Shown here: one piece after another, positions 27,901-41,003 of the stretch | Layout: each line of letters begins with the position of its first letter | How positions within the stretch are numbered: the stretch's first letter is position 1 | From: Lineus longissimus | Lineage: Eukaryota; Nemertea; Pilidiophora; Heteronemertea; Lineidae | Direction of reading: 5' to 3' | NCBI RefSeq assembly: GCF_910592395.1 | Contig: NC_088316.1 | Location: forward strand, 20,462,001 to 20,526,000 | DNA length: 64,000 nt | Program-made: the position numbers and the translations under genes | The notes under the pieces: model-generated | The model's database searches: none | What the model was told of the DNA's origin: nothing | What the model saw: only the letters and a program-made list of their open reading frames with translations

Positions 27901-30231
27901 AAGTGTCCTCCTGTCACATTACTGTCTCCTTTGATGGCAGAAAGTGCTTTTCCTTCTTCTGTTCTTCTTTGTTGGAGCAACTTAAGAAAGCTTATTTCAT
28001 CATGAAGACGTGAATTTGATAAAATATCATTAGTTGTTTCTTTGGAGCGATAAAGGCACGTTTTTGGATCGTATGACAATGACAAACTGCCAGTCATGTA
28101 ATGAAAAATGCGTTTATAAGATTTTCATACCAGTCCAGTTGTTCAAGATCCAATTTGAAAAGGGATGGACAAAGCATTGTGATGTTTTTCTACTGCCGTC
28201 ATTTTATATCCTATACCATTCTTGACTTGGGGAAACTGTATGAGCCTGAGTCGGACAGTTAACAATTGTTACGCTGAATTTTAGGCATCTCAGCATAAAC
28301 TAGAGACCCAGATCAGAGATCTACATGCTGGTGAGCTGAATTTTACGCAATGACTTGGCGGACAATCATAACGTAAACCCTGAACATGCAGCCACAGAAG
28401 AGGTCGAACCCAGGCCATGGATGGCTTGGATATAGATATTCAGTAAGGATTTGTGTTGAATCCGTCGAAGAGATATCTACATGTAAGTTTGCTTCTCATG
28501 TGACCGATAATCCTTGTGTCACCTAAGGGAAATGCACCATGTGTAATTTACTGTTACATTTTATCGTGGGGTGGGGAGGTACACAGCATATTGATGATTG
28601 CGCAAGGTACAGACACAGCGGTCTCTTTCTCCCGGGATCTTCATCGAGGTTTGCTTGCAGATATCTTGTGACACTGACAAGTGAAAAGGGATAACGTATC
28701 ATAACCAGTTAAATATGCTCTCAAGATAGACAACCACCTCCTTGTCTAAGTCCCCTTAGACAAAACCTCTGTAGACAACCCCAGTATATTGCTGGTGCCA
28801 ATGCAATAAACATTCCACGCTCCTGACCCGTAATTCATTACATCGCAGTTACTATCCGTCTCGTTTAATTAGCCCTGCGGGCGTCTGGCGAGAGACAATC
28901 TCTTGATACTTAGATCAGGACAGAGAAATTGGCAGCAGGGGGTAAAAAACCTCAACAGCTACCGTAATCACCAGAGTTTTGCCAGTGCTGGACCTTTGAC
29001 CGCTAGGAGACGCATACCAAAATCATTTCGAATGCCAATTATTACTAATGCTGTGAATGATAAGATAAATTTTGTTGACAGTCATTCACGTGTGAATAGA
29101 AAGATCAACAAACTTCTAATAGTTTTAAAACTTCGTTATCACAAACTTTTAATGTCAGTTTATCATTAATGTAGGGCGGTTCACACTGTTTCATAGCTCT
29201 TTTGTCGTTGGACGACCGTGTTGATTATAATTTCGACGCAATTTGTGGAGTCGGATATTGCTGGTGTTAGATGTCAACTTTGTTTTGTGTGGAGCCAATT
29301 TAATAAAAGCTTCGACGAAGATGTTGATCATAACAGGAGGTGGTATGCTGTTAAGAAATGTCAGGTAATTTAATAAATACAGCAATTTAATTCTAAAGCC
29401 GATCGGCCGCAATTGTTTTTTTTAATAACATAAATTTATTAACATAAGCAACAACATTTTAGAGAGTTCTAGTTCTAATTGGTTCCTAACTAAATGCAAC
29501 TTTCTGCTAGATTACTTTGGTTTACGCCAGGGTGTCCCATTCAACACACTTCCGCGTTTGTCCCAGCGACATCAGCTAATGGTATCAAATCGATAAAGAA
29601 ATAATATCTGATTTCCGAAATTATTAACGTCTTAGCTGTAATTGGTTTAAACGAAAGTTCTGTCGCCTTTCCGTCTCTTGAAATTTATTGCGTTTTTTTC
29701 TCATCTCAGTCAGTATTGAGTCACTTTACTTGCGATTAGATCAGAGTCGATAACAATATCGGCTGTTCGACTTGTAATCCTGGGCATTCCAGTAACTAAA
29801 CTAATGAACATTAAATGCACTTTATTTAATCATGTGATGGACGGTAAGCTGAACTTATACGGAGCAATAGATGTCCCTCTCCTGTCATCGTTCTTTTATC
29901 ATTTTGCCACTCGTCAATCTTTGTTCGTGTCGTCGCACTTCTGAATCGCATCATTTCATCTATCTTTATTTTAACACATAACTTTACTTTCGAAGGAGGC
30001 TTTCGAGTTAAGTATGTTCAAGTGATTAATCATCATAAATTAACTGTAGCAGGGTGTGCAAAGCAGCTGCTTTACTTGGAAACTTGTATTTTAGGAGCAC
30101 TTCATCGCCTTTGTTATACTTACCAGACAAGAGCTTGAATTTGACGGTTTTATTGACAGTGTGGTGAGGATTAATGCCCTTCTTGGAGGGATTGCTGCCA
30201 TTGTTGGTTTACGCGCGAGGGGAGTTGTAAT
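24967..30231. other. Non-coding sequence, no gene recognised
   Basis: A weak direct repeat follows the AT-rich element (CCTGGTCA-GTA-GATGAG near 24968 and 25079). Short scattered open frames only; the longest, 126 codons at 27282-27662, matches no family I recognise. Confidence 0.5.
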
Positions 30232-30247
30232 GGGGGGGGGGGGGGGG
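30232..30247 (+). repeat. Poly-G tract of 16 bases
   Basis: An uninterrupted run of 16 G residues in otherwise mixed sequence. Confidence 0.95.
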
Positions 30248-33200
30248 TTCGTCAAATTGGCAACCAGCTGGATGGCGTCCGACCTCATATCGTGTCGGTA
30301 TATGAGGCCATGTCGCCCTGGACAGGATATGGCTCACACCAATCCTTTAATCATTATACCAAGACACGGTCATATTGGAGACGGACGCAGGCCAGTTGAG
30401 ACAAGAGTATAGTCACAAACTGTATGTTATTGACTTTGATCCTAATACTTATCGGACCAAGACCGAAGACCAACTTATATTTCAGACAAGGAGCAGTAGG
30501 CCTATACACTCAGTAGTAAACTTCCCCTCCCAAATGTCAGTGAAGTTATCCTAAATGATGTGCGAGTGAATAGGATGACAGCGTCTGGTTGAAAATAAGA
30601 ACGATTAAGCAAGCATACAGTGTTTCTGTAAACAAATATATTTCCTTCTTATGACACGAGAGTTCTAACATCGCCCTCATTTTATGATGCAGCATATGTC
30701 ATGCTACACTACTCACCCTCTACATAAACTGCTTAGCGTATTGCCGTTGACCACCCTCAAGCTGCCAACCATACTCCTTTCCTCTCGCGCACCAATACAT
30801 GCAGCCGGGAGACTCAAGTTTGCTTGACCACAGTCTCCACTGCAGCTGAAGATGAAACTGGCAAGGTTTCACCATTGTGTGCTGTGAGAAAGAAGCATAA
30901 ATCTTGCATGCGGTAATAATCTTACGGGCAGAGAGAGGTGTGTTACTTCGTTTGACTTGTCAATTTTACTTATCGGAGATAGAACCACGCCAACTTGAGA
31001 GTTAATAAAACTATCCAAGCATTCCGTATGAATAACCATAATACTGTGTAGCATGAGATCGTTGTTGCACCTAATGTTGATGTTTTTAACTCAGTAGAAG
31101 GACTTTGGCAGGAAATACCTTACAGCAAATGTATCTAGTAAACAGGTCAACCATCTGTGATCGTTGTTAATTAATTTGATATGTTAGTATGTCGTTCACA
31201 TGTTAAGTGACCACTGACACCGAGCCTCATATTGTCGAGACTGCTTTGTGCGAGAAGAGGTGGACTAATCATCTCCTCCAGCCCTTCAGCCTAATTCATC
31301 TGGTGTAAGGAATAAGAAAGAGACACCTAACGCTTCTAATGACACAAGTGGGAAATAATGACAAATTGGACACAAGCATATCGGCAGCATGAATGTGTCT
31401 TGTATGCATTCAAAATCAATTACCATCCCTCATAGCGGCTAGAGTGGACGGAGAAGGTTCCAATGGCTACACATACATACATCGTCCATCCCCAATAGCT
31501 TATTACGCAATACATATGTTGTCCCTATGTCAATGAATGATACAGGTCTTGTCTTCTAGTTAAAGTACTAGTCTGACCGATGCAAAGATGAAGATAACCA
31601 AATGAGAACAAACAAGAATGTTATACAAGTGATATAGACAGCATGGCAAGTTGTAGTACGAACATCCCTGTCAGCCATTCTCTTCGAGAACGTGTCTTAC
31701 TCCAACATTGCTGGCTGCCTGTTGGCAAATATGTATATGTGGTGAAATATCCAAAGAACACTGCATGGGCCACACAGTTCACAGCGTGTGAACTGACTAC
31801 GTTCAAGATGCGGATGTCACTCGTCGACCAACATCATGTATATAAAAACCGGCACAGCAGTGGAATTAAAGACTTTGATTAGAGATGTGCTATGCATGGA
31901 CCTGTCTTCATCAATCATACAAACTGACCTCTGGATGTTGTCAAAACATAAGCGTCCTTGATTATCAAGCTCGAAGTGATCGCCGAAAATGTGCGCGCAT
32001 CGTCGCTTATAGCACGGAGCGAATTGGTCGGCTTGTCTGAGTGAAAAAGAATCTGTCAGTGGTAAATGTGGCTGCTGATAGAAATGAATACATCAATTTG
32101 TGCACGACGTAAGCTGCATTACAAGCATGTTGCGAGTCCAGAAATGATATGAGGACTTGATAGGGAGACAATCGGTTTTGAGAACATCTCTAAGTCTTGT
32201 ACCCTTCCAATCAGTTACGAAGGACTGCGAGAAGCATCTCATGCTTATTTACTGCCTCCGCGATATGGCAAAACATTCTGCATGGTAATCAAACCAGTAC
32301 ATGACAACTGCATACTAGTATTTGAAGTTAAGTGCAAAGTTACACAACTTAACGATGAACTGCACTGAACACGGAAGAGTGGTGACGTCTCCTCGATCAT
32401 CATAATTGAGTGATAATGACACGTTATAAGGTAACGACACTAATCCAAGTATCCTGTGAGAAGATGTCATCATCTTTTGATATTAACTGTGCAATGTTTC
32501 CAATGCTTGCTGTTCCACCCTAAGTGGCAGATTTAACTTGGAAAAGCATTTCATTTTCGCCATCAATTCGTGGAAAGTAGCATATCTCACCAAACTATGA
32601 AAGGTGTTGTCCAAAAGCAACCACAGTGTCACGATGCCTGAAAGCTATCACAGGCAAACCGTTTCCCATCTTGTGGAGACGTTTGGTTTGCTGTTAGCCA
32701 AAGAACCATGATGATAATTGATATCAATATGAGAACAGAATGCAGTATGTGCGAAATTGCTACTTGTAAGTTGTGAAGACCATTACAACATCGCTGTCAG
32801 CACGGTCTTTCAGCATGCATTGAACAGTGAACATAGCGTAGTTGCCGTAAATGCCTTGTTAAGGCAGATTAGCATCCATCGTCTTATCCAAATGATTTGA
32901 TCGAGAAACCGAGATAAATGTTCTTTGCACAACGAAGGCCCATAGGGACCAATCAACTTTGAAAGCGTTTGATGAATCGAACATTGGGTTCAATGCTTAA
33001 GACAAAGACAAAGATACGCCCTGGCGTAATGATGTGAACTTAAAAGGCGAATTGGTGTGATGTTCGAGCGACAAGCATCCCAAATTATCAAGATAAAGAC
33101 ACTCTAACTTGATGTTCTGAACGTAATTGGTATAGCACAGCGGAAAGAAGCCTACTGTGCTTGACAGTAGTGCCCCCCCCCCGTAAAATGGAAACTTGTT

Positions 33201-35850
33201 TGTCATATACGCGAGCAGGGCATGTCAGATATTGATATAGGCATAACCGTAGATATCTTTGTCCTTTCTCAGATAGAAGTTGATCTTATTGAAGCTATTT
33301 GGCTAACGATTGAGAGTCGAGCTTTGCCGATATCTCAACCCTGCTCAGCTGAGTGTCAGTCATACAAAAACGTGCTGATCGGAGTAGTATTGGCCAGGAC
33401 AAACGGGATTACGACCATTATGGTTTATGAAGCAACTCATTTGATCAACGTTTTCTGGCTTTCCAACACGACTACCCTTCTAATCGCGTGACAATCCAAA
33501 CTTTAGACTGCGATAACGTTTGCAGAGGATAGGGTTTTTCGACAAGAGGCGAGTATTATCTGGCACACGGGCGTAAAGGAAATGTGAACTCGCAAAATAT
33601 CTATATGCATTTGATATCTCGATATCTTGGGTATCTCTCGGTGAATGACTAACTGGTTGGCTGTGTTAACCAAACCATGGCACTGATGGTAAAAAACCTG
33701 AGATGTGCGTAGATGTACAGGTGCATGTGCATGTGCATTCGCAGGGAATATCACTGCAACAACGCAATTCAGTGTCCATCCAAGTCATTCCCGTTCGATC
33801 GATCCCAGATCCAGATACTAGACAAGCATACGTACCTATTAAGACGTCCATGTCCATGTCGGCAATATTCCGTCCTTATTGACTCAGATCCGTATAGACG
33901 CGGTACAGTTACAACAAAGTTCTTGCTGATGAGAAAAAGAAATACTAGCATTTCAGTTTAGCCATTCTCCACATTTTACTTTTAATGCTTGCATCGGCAA
34001 TGATTAGACTCTCATTACTGTTTGGTCCCTCAGGCAATTTCTACCCGCTTCTTTTATCTAACCGATTTGGGAGGGCACGTCAATCAAACTTGATTTTGTG
34101 TCATTCAGTCTAATGATGGTGTCACAGAAACCGGCCTTGGTTACGGAATCACGCTCTGTCATCTTAAAACAAATTTCAAGGCAATCAGGAGGGGATTTTA
34201 CAAATGTCAAAATGACAGATACATTTATAGCCGCGAAAATATCTTTGATATCCAATTATGTACATCAAAAGGCTAAATGTTATTTCAAAGCAGTAAATGA
34301 GATATATTTAATTGAGTTACTTGTAAATAATCTGGTAAGAGGACTCCCGGCCCTTGAAGTTCATATTTAGGAGATACCCGAAGGGAGCATCTTGGACCAT
34401 TCATAGTGCTGCGCGGTCTCGGAGCCAGGTTTCTTCGTCGTAATGGTATTGGTGAATAACGTCTACTCGTTGAAGACAAAACATGCAATTCTGTCCACAT
34501 CTTCTCTTGCCTCTCCTGAATAGAAACATTAGACACGTAAATCTGAACCTGAAACCTCAAGAAGGTGTTAAGCACGTGAACAGTCCTTTGAAACAATGAC
34601 CGTCCAATATATATATACAGGTGCTATTTACATTAAGTTAAGTAGCGCCACAAAGATTTTCAAGGATAACTTTAGATTTGCCCTTTTGCGCCTAAAAGGG
34701 ATTTTATCTAAAAGGTCATCAGCCGCACCTGATGATCAGCAAAGGTTTGTAGAAAAATGAAGTTTCAATAGTTGTCCATTAAGATTTTGTAGGAGACGAT
34801 GTGCTAGCACATCCCCCGGTCGGTAATTTTAATCATGGTGGCTTTTACCTCCTCGATAGGCAGATGTGAGTTGTTAAGGGTAACAAACATACACATCAAA
34901 AACTCGTATTTACCAGAAATGGCATCTCGATAGGTCACGACTATCGTCATGTAAGTTGAAAGGGAAATCAAGATATTTCGATAACCAAGCCACATACATG
35001 TATGGAACAACAAATCTTGCTCGGAGTTCCTGCAAGCGACAAGTAATTTCCAGCCATTGAATCGGTGAATGTATATTACAGATCATAATTTCCGTGTGGT
35101 GATATCTCTCGTCCCTCTAGAAGTAGGAAAACATGCCCGTGGCGATGGGGTGTACCTCATCTAATGTCCTCAGCAGGAGGAGACAAACTACAGAATAACT
35201 ATAGGGTAACTCGAGGCAGGGAGAGAAACATACCTTCGGAATTCGAGAGATAACGCTGCTGGCCAATAATACTGCCGCCAACACGACACAATTAAGTCGT
35301 CCTCTGATTGTTAATCTGACAAACTCAAGGGTGTAATCAACAGGCCGGTGTCTTTCGCCATCTCTTGAACCACAGTAGCGATGTTCTGATGGTCGTTACA
35401 ACTAACTTTCCAGTTTAAGTATAAAATTTGAGACGTTTCTTGAAAATTGTTCTAAAATCACCATAAAGTAAATTATAAATTTTAGTCCGTTGACAAGGTT
35501 TGTCAGAATGGTCTTGGTGAATCAGTTGATATCTTTGTGAACATGAATCCGGGATAATGATGACCATGTCAGCCACATGTCAACGAATTAGGCGACCGAA
35601 TTGTGATAAATGGCTTCCAAAGTTGATTAGACATAGATAAATATGTGCATGATCACACCGGGCGAAACAAGTGGATGCAATTACCTAACATAACGGGTCG
35701 AGAGGAATATTTGGCAATTACTCGAAAACTTGGTTAGAATCTCAAGGTTGCTTCAAAGGTGAAGTAGCAAACTGAGCCCCCTGTTGTTATGCTCTACGGT
35801 CGGGAGCTCATCTTTCAGAATGTACGGCCACATCAGCGACGGGACCATTC
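30248..35850. other. Non-coding sequence, no gene recognised
   Basis: Short open frames only. A C10 run lies near 33173, and a TGCATG microrepeat at about 33721-33738. If the receptor's signal-peptide exon is in the window it should be in this region or further left, ending after two bases of a codon with a GT donor; none was convincing. Confidence 0.5.
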
Positions 35851-36243
35851 GGGTTAGGGTAGGGGTTAGCAGAAAAAAAAGTCAAAAAAATTATTTGGGA
35901 CTGATGATTTTGGTTCATTTTGAGCAGAAAAAAAACCCAGTGAAAAAAAATTTTGGACTTAGAAAAGTTTTCAACTTTCAGTCAGTTCAAAATTTTGAAA
36001 AATTTTCAAAGTCAAAAAAGTTTTGGGACTGATGATTTTGGGTCATTTTGAGCAGAAAACAAAAAAAACAGTGAAACAATTTTTTTGTACTTAGACATTT
36101 TTTCAGGGTGAGGGTAAGATTTAGCAGAAAAAAGTCAAAATTTAGAAAAATTTTCTAAGTCAAAAAAGTTTTGGGACTGATGATTTTGATTCATTTTGAG
36201 CAGAAAACAAAAACCAGTGAAAATTTTAAAAAATATTTTTTCA
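35851..36243 (+). repeat. AT-rich dispersed repeat with telomere-like cassettes, copy 3
   Basis: It starts with GGGTTAGGGTAGGGGTTAG. Three units follow, each with AAAAGTCAAAA, GGGACTGATGATTTTG and CATTTTGAGCAGAAAA. A second, diverged cassette (CAGGGTGAGGGTAAGATTTAG) sits between units two and three. It ends about 100 nt before exon A of the receptor gene. Confidence 0.9.
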
Positions 36244-36342
36244 GTCTGTTCATGAATATGTATATCTCTCCAAACAGAAGACTTAGAGCAATACAGTCAG
36301 TTTAATACTTTTAAGAAGAAATGTCATATTTTTTCATTTTAG

Positions 36343-36449
36343 TTCCTTGGTATACGCTGACGACAGACATTGGCATCATCAGAACGTTACCGACCTACTC
36401 AATAATCTGTTACAAGGATACGACAAGGATGTACGGCCTGGGGAGGGTG
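36343..36449 (+). CDS. GABA-A-type receptor subunit, exon A (N-terminal extracellular segment)
   Basis: An internal exon of 107 nt. The acceptor is a T-rich tract ending in CATTTTAG, and the donor is GTGgtaagt with a full consensus. The first base completes a codon from an unseen upstream exon; the frame then reads SLVYADDRHWHHQ followed by NVTDLLNNLLQGYD and KDVRPGEG. The block LL-x-GYD-x-x-x-RPG is the hallmark of the N-terminal helix and following linker in GABA-A, RDL and GRD subunits. The NVT is a potential N-glycosylation sequon. The last base joins the first two of exon B to make a Gly codon, giving the family-typical run of glycine then two prolines. An AT-rich dispersed repeat ends only about 100 nt upstream. 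The exon with the start codon and signal peptide was not identified. Confidence 0.93.
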
Positions 36450-37276
36450 GTAAGTTTAAAGCAGGCTGCAGCCTACATTAAGTTTAATATTGCCAGCATA
36501 AGCCTTGTTTACATTTGTTTTGGCTACGCTTGCTTTGGAGCGTAGCTTATGGTTTGCGCTCGAGCTAGCCGAAAGTAGTTCCAGCAAAATTGTTGCATTT
36601 TCATCAGAATTTGCTGTAGCTGGGCCAGGAAATTTGCCAGGATACCAATATCTTGAACTCTTGTTTCGATAGGTTTATAGCTATAGCTCACAGCAGAAAG
36701 ACTAAACGCCCCGTAATTGGCGGTAATTGGCAGATTTTAAGTTGGAGATTGTCGTCTGCTCAAAACTGGCAAAACGACCTCGATCCTACCTGTCTCTGTA
36801 ATGTATTGAACGCGCTACACATAAGGCATTGCGCTAAGGCATTGCAGCCGAGGCTGATAATGTGATGGCCGTTTTGCGAATGTATATAGAGTACGTACGT
36901 TCATTTCAAAACATAGTCCAATCTAAATTTGTCATAACGAGCAGTTAAAAGTGGTATTTCCCTATACTTTGATTCTCAATGTCAACATGCCTTAGGAACT
37001 GGTCGTTTTGACGGGTAATGTTGTCCAATTCTTATTGATATTGCCGAAAAAAGACACGTAGAGAAACCTGGATTCACGCGCTCAGTTAATCTACGTACCG
37101 TAGACGTTTTGACCGAAAACCAGGGTGAGTTTTTTCTGTATTTTCTCTTGATTTGCTTGGTACAATTGGCCATAACAACTGTTATTTGAAAAGTCATAGT
37201 ATAGAATGACTCCCGTAGCTTGTTTACATAGGAAGTGTTACCGTTTTTGGCTTTCTGCCTCGTTATATTTGCTCAG
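36450..37276 (+). other. Start of the 22-kb receptor intron, no feature recognised
   Basis: Intronic sequence after the GTAAGT donor. No open frame or repeat of note. Confidence 0.6.
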
Positions 37277-37394
37277 TCAATGAGTCGAAGTGAAAGATCA
37301 AAACACACATGATCGAACGCCATAGAACATTTTATTCAATGAGTCGAAGTGAAAGATCAAAACACACATGATCGAACGCCATAGAACATTTTAT
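37277..37394. repeat. Perfect tandem duplication of 59 bp
   Basis: A 59-bp block beginning TCAATGAGTCGAAGTG and ending GAACATTTTAT occurs at 37277-37335 and again at 37336-37394 without a difference that I can see. Either a very recent duplication or an assembly artefact. Confidence 0.95.
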
Positions 37395-38189
37395 ACACAA
37401 AACAGGGTTGCAAAATATTCTTCCCAATCATCAGAATGAAATTATCGTAATACTTCACAATTATCTATTACACATTGATATAACAACTACAGGAGAATGA
37501 CTTTGATATCCAGACAAAGGTTATTTATAAGAATAGCCTCTTTGTATTTATAAACATCATCGACGTAATCAAAACAAACCCGAACGCTAGATGAACAAAC
37601 ATGGCGGACCGCTTCACAAGAAGGTGAAGTTTTCTCATGTTTCTTGTCAAAATAACAATAACCCTAACCCTAACCCTAACCCATTCATTACACACCCTAT
37701 ACCGGTACATGAACAAATGAAATGCACGGCAACATATGTGCAAGGAAGTAAAGTATGCATTGCAAGCCATGTGTCCAAACTCTTCCAAGGTGAACTTTAG
37801 TAAATACGGTTGAACTTTTTCAAATTTAACTTTTATAAGTTCTTTTTACAAAGTGCTATTTTTTCTCATTTTTACAGGATGATGCAGTCTAATATCTAAG
37901 AGTCATTCCGGTGGTCTCCACAGGCAAAGTGGTGTTGCTGTGGAACTGGTGACACGAAACCAATCAACCAGTCAGCCATGAGATTGACATGATCGGGAAA
38001 GAAGACGCTGTATCTTAGCTACCCTTCAAGTTTTGGTCTTGTTTTACTGTATTGTACAAGTTAATTGAATAAAGAAACCTTGGAATTGAAAATGTATCTC
38101 TGAATATTTATTTATTATAATAATGAAAAATAAAGCTTGCCTATTAACCTAAACTCTAGAACATGCAACCTTTAACCCTTAGTGTCATG
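37395..38189 (+). other. Intronic sequence with a short telomere-type motif
   Basis: No gene seen apart from the telomere-type string at 37659-37682. AT-rich towards 38100. Confidence 0.55.
37659..37682 (-). repeat. Interstitial telomere-type repeat, four TAACCC units
   Basis: Four consecutive TAACCC hexamers, the complement of the metazoan telomere unit TTAGGG. Too short to mark a chromosome end. It may be a repair scar or part of a repeat. Confidence 0.9.
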
Positions 38190-38251
38190 CTCGACCTTAG
38201 GTCGAGTTAAAATTCCTACCCCTTTCCAGTCGCGCTCGACCCTGGGTCGAG
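38172..38251. repeat. Twin 17-nt palindromes behind a TTAACCCTT string
   Basis: Two palindromes, CTCGACCTTAGGTCGAG (38190-38206) and CTCGACCCTGGGTCGAG (38235-38251), each have perfect 8-bp arms around a single T and start 45 bp apart. They differ by one paired change in the stem. TTAACCCTTAGTG lies just before the first. piggyBac-type elements insert at TTAA and often begin with CCCTT, so this could be one end of such an element; no matching far end was found. Confidence 0.6.
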
Positions 38252-38448
38252 AGAGGGTAATGCCTCCGAAAATAAATTATCCACGGCGCAATTGGAGTCC
38301 GTTATGTTTAGTTTATCTGCCAGTGTAAAGGCAGCGCTGGGTCTGATCATTTGATACCAGGAAACCAAATTTTTTCTACATGAAAATTTCCCGCAACTTG
38401 CAACTGAAAGTCGAGTAACTTTTCAGAAGAGGTCGGGCAAGGGGTATG

Positions 38449-38725
38449 GTGATGTAAGAGACGTCATCGTGCCTCATGTCACAATCAAGTAAGAGACCGC
38501 ATTGTCGCCTGAATGATATGAGAGAAGAGGGTGATGTCACAATCAAGTAAGTGACCACATTGTAGCCTGATCGATATAAGAATAGATGGTGATGTAAGAG
38601 ACGGCATCATGCCTCATGTCGCAATCAAGAGACTGCATTGTAGTCTGATTGATATGAGAGTAGAGGGTGATGTAAGAGACAGCATCATGCCTCATGTCGC
38701 AATCAAGAGACTGCATTGTAGCATT
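38449..38725. repeat. About 80-bp tandem repeat, 4 copies
   Basis: GATGTAAGAGAC or its shortened form recurs at 38451, 38533, 38591 and 38669, followed by CATGCCTCATGTC, CAATCAAG and CATTGTAG-CTGA. The second unit lacks about 20 bp. Confidence 0.9.
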
Positions 38726-38794
38726 ATGGGAGGGAATAGGGCAGTTTCACAAGAACTAATCTAAACTCAAGGTAATGAAGGAGAGATTTGCACT

Positions 38795-38995
38795 GACCTA
38801 CTTTTATGACCCTCTGCCCTACTTTAAGACCGTTATAGCTAAAGTAGTCGTGTTTGGTATCGAACGAAAGGTTATGAACAGTAGGTTTGTGCTAACCCAT
38901 TTTCATTACCAACTGACCTACTTGGAGACGGTTAAAGCGAAAGGTGTCATCCGTGTTTGATATCAAACTAAAAGTGTTTAAGAGTAGGTTTACAG
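38795..38995. repeat. Two diverged copies of an approximately 100-bp repeat
   Basis: CTGACCTACTT, GAC-GTTA-AGC-AAAG and GTGTTTG-TATC-AAC occur in the same order around 38820 and 38917, with GAGTAGGTTT-type ends. Confidence 0.75.
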
Positions 38996-38999
38996 CATT

Positions 39000-40386
39000 G
39001 GACATCAGGTTCCTTTCCAATTGAAAAGGTTCATAATTACGTTTATGACATAGGTGTGTCCAAATCTGACTGGAACATGAACGCTGAGACAACAATTGAA
39101 TGCATATGTTACATCGTGCTGCAAGTCATGACTGAAGATAAACCTGCTAACGGTATGCACTCTTAAATTAACTCGATAGGTTAATATCCAATTTTGGCTA
39201 TGTAAAGATGTTCCTATCATTGGGTTAGACATGATATGGGGGAATTATTCTTGCTGTGACGAGGGCTGCTGCATGCTTGTCATCTAATGCTGGCCACGTT
39301 ATAGTTACTGGTAAGGGAGCATTGTCATAGAGACGCCCTTGTTCAGCCACCCAACTAGGGCTGGGAACCTACAAGAGTACTCAATCAAGTCAATAACGTA
39401 CTGTATCATATTTTCACCTCACCTTTGGTGAGTCTTGACTTGTTCTTTCACAGTTAGCGGTTAGGTTAATCTCTACAAGCATGTATACCTAGGGGTCTAA
39501 TAAGCACCAAGATGAGATGTCACTCGTTCAAAGGTACCACAGGTAAAACAGGCAGCTGATACGTCCCGGAACAGTCTGCAACATTCTTTCAATCCTTTGA
39601 TGTAAAACAACATTCTTGAAAGTGTCGGCTATTGTGTCCAAAGATGAAATGCAGTTTTTGTTTAAATGTTACCCGTAACTTTCTTCTTTCTGAACAAGTG
39701 TGGCATGTCAGAGTGGCGCACTGTTAACATTGATGCAGTGTCGATGCAACAAGTTCTCAGGCAAAGACGTTTTGCCTTGTACATGTACCGCAGAAATGCA
39801 ACACCTATACGAGTATAGCCTGTGTTCATCCTCAGCTGAGTTCACGTACTAAATTTAGTGATTACTACGCAGTTGAAGGCTGAGCCTTTTAGCAACACCC
39901 TGGTTAGAATGACTGAGTACTAACGAGGGCGAAACATCTAATAACACAATTCTTCCATTCATTAATGCACCATTAGATTCTAGGTGCTGAAAGTTGTCTG
40001 CAAGTGGCCATTAACCTATCCACACGTACTGCGGAAAATGTGGCAAATGGGTATTGCCACGGTATTACTGCTTCCATTACTTTTTTTCTTTTGTGTAGTC
40101 AATATTGTATTACTGATGGTATGTATGTCGGTGAGCAAAAGCTGTGCACATCCATAGACGGCACTAAGGACGAATGTACCTCCGTCATAACATGATGCCA
40201 ATGGAGGCTTCGTCGCCATTTGTGGAGTGCCATCCAGTCATATTGGTCAATTACAAGCACTAAACATCTGCTTCATCGAACTACCGAGGAGAAATGAACC
40301 AATGCAATACACCAAAAGGTGAATTACTCTCGGGTCATAAACTTTGATGACCTTAACAGACTCGACCTGACTTATAATTGTAGTTT
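39000..40386 (+). other. Intronic sequence, no feature recognised
   Basis: Short open frames only; no repeat or exon that I can support. Confidence 0.55.
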
Positions 40387-40417
40387 TTGTTGTTGTTGTT
40401 GTTGTTGTTGTTGTTGC
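40387..40417 (+). repeat. GTT trinucleotide microsatellite
   Basis: About ten uninterrupted TTG/GTT triplets. Confidence 0.95.
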
Positions 40418-41003
40418 GTTGGCTTATTTGAAGCAGCAGGTGGCTGTGTATATATGCATGACAGACAAAGAACTAGTTGAGCAATTTGATGTGGGGCATA
40501 CCGGAACCTTGTTAGGTTGTACCTGGGGGCCTGTGTTGTTCTGTCCAGGTGGACATGCCTTGCATTCCGCTTACGGTAAATAGAACAAAATGGAAGAACA
40601 TAGTTTACAGGTGTCAGTGGCCTCACCTGACAACACTAGCCTGACTCGTCTTATAATGGCAATCATCAGGCCAACTCCTTTGGCAAGATATAATTCACAC
40701 GATCTCCTATTATTGCAGCACCCAACATATCCACGATTATACCTGGCATCTGATATAACTACTGTGAGACACTAACAACGTCAATCTTTCCACAGCGCTG
40801 TGCTGTACACTTCTCACTCGTTGAAGTGAGGTAATTGAGAACTCAATCGTCGCACCTGCTCTCCAGTTTTTCTCAGCTTTATTGAGCAAGTCACACCGGA
40901 AGGAGCTGTCGTCAGAAGACGCGGCAATGTTGGGCGTTTGTTGGTATAGTAGTTCAGTTGCATTTGTCAAATCAAATTGCTTAAGGGTTAAAAGAAGGAA
41001 GCG
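40418..41003 (+). other. Intronic sequence left of the large minisatellite
   Basis: No gene recognised. AAGGGTTAA occurs at 40983, about 20 bp before the array begins, without further similarity to the TTAACCCTT block at 38172. Confidence 0.55.

Noticed and set aside
40983-40991. AAGGGTTAA as the far end of a piggyBac-type element starting at 38172
   Set aside because: Similarity stops after nine bases; the palindromes are not repeated near it.
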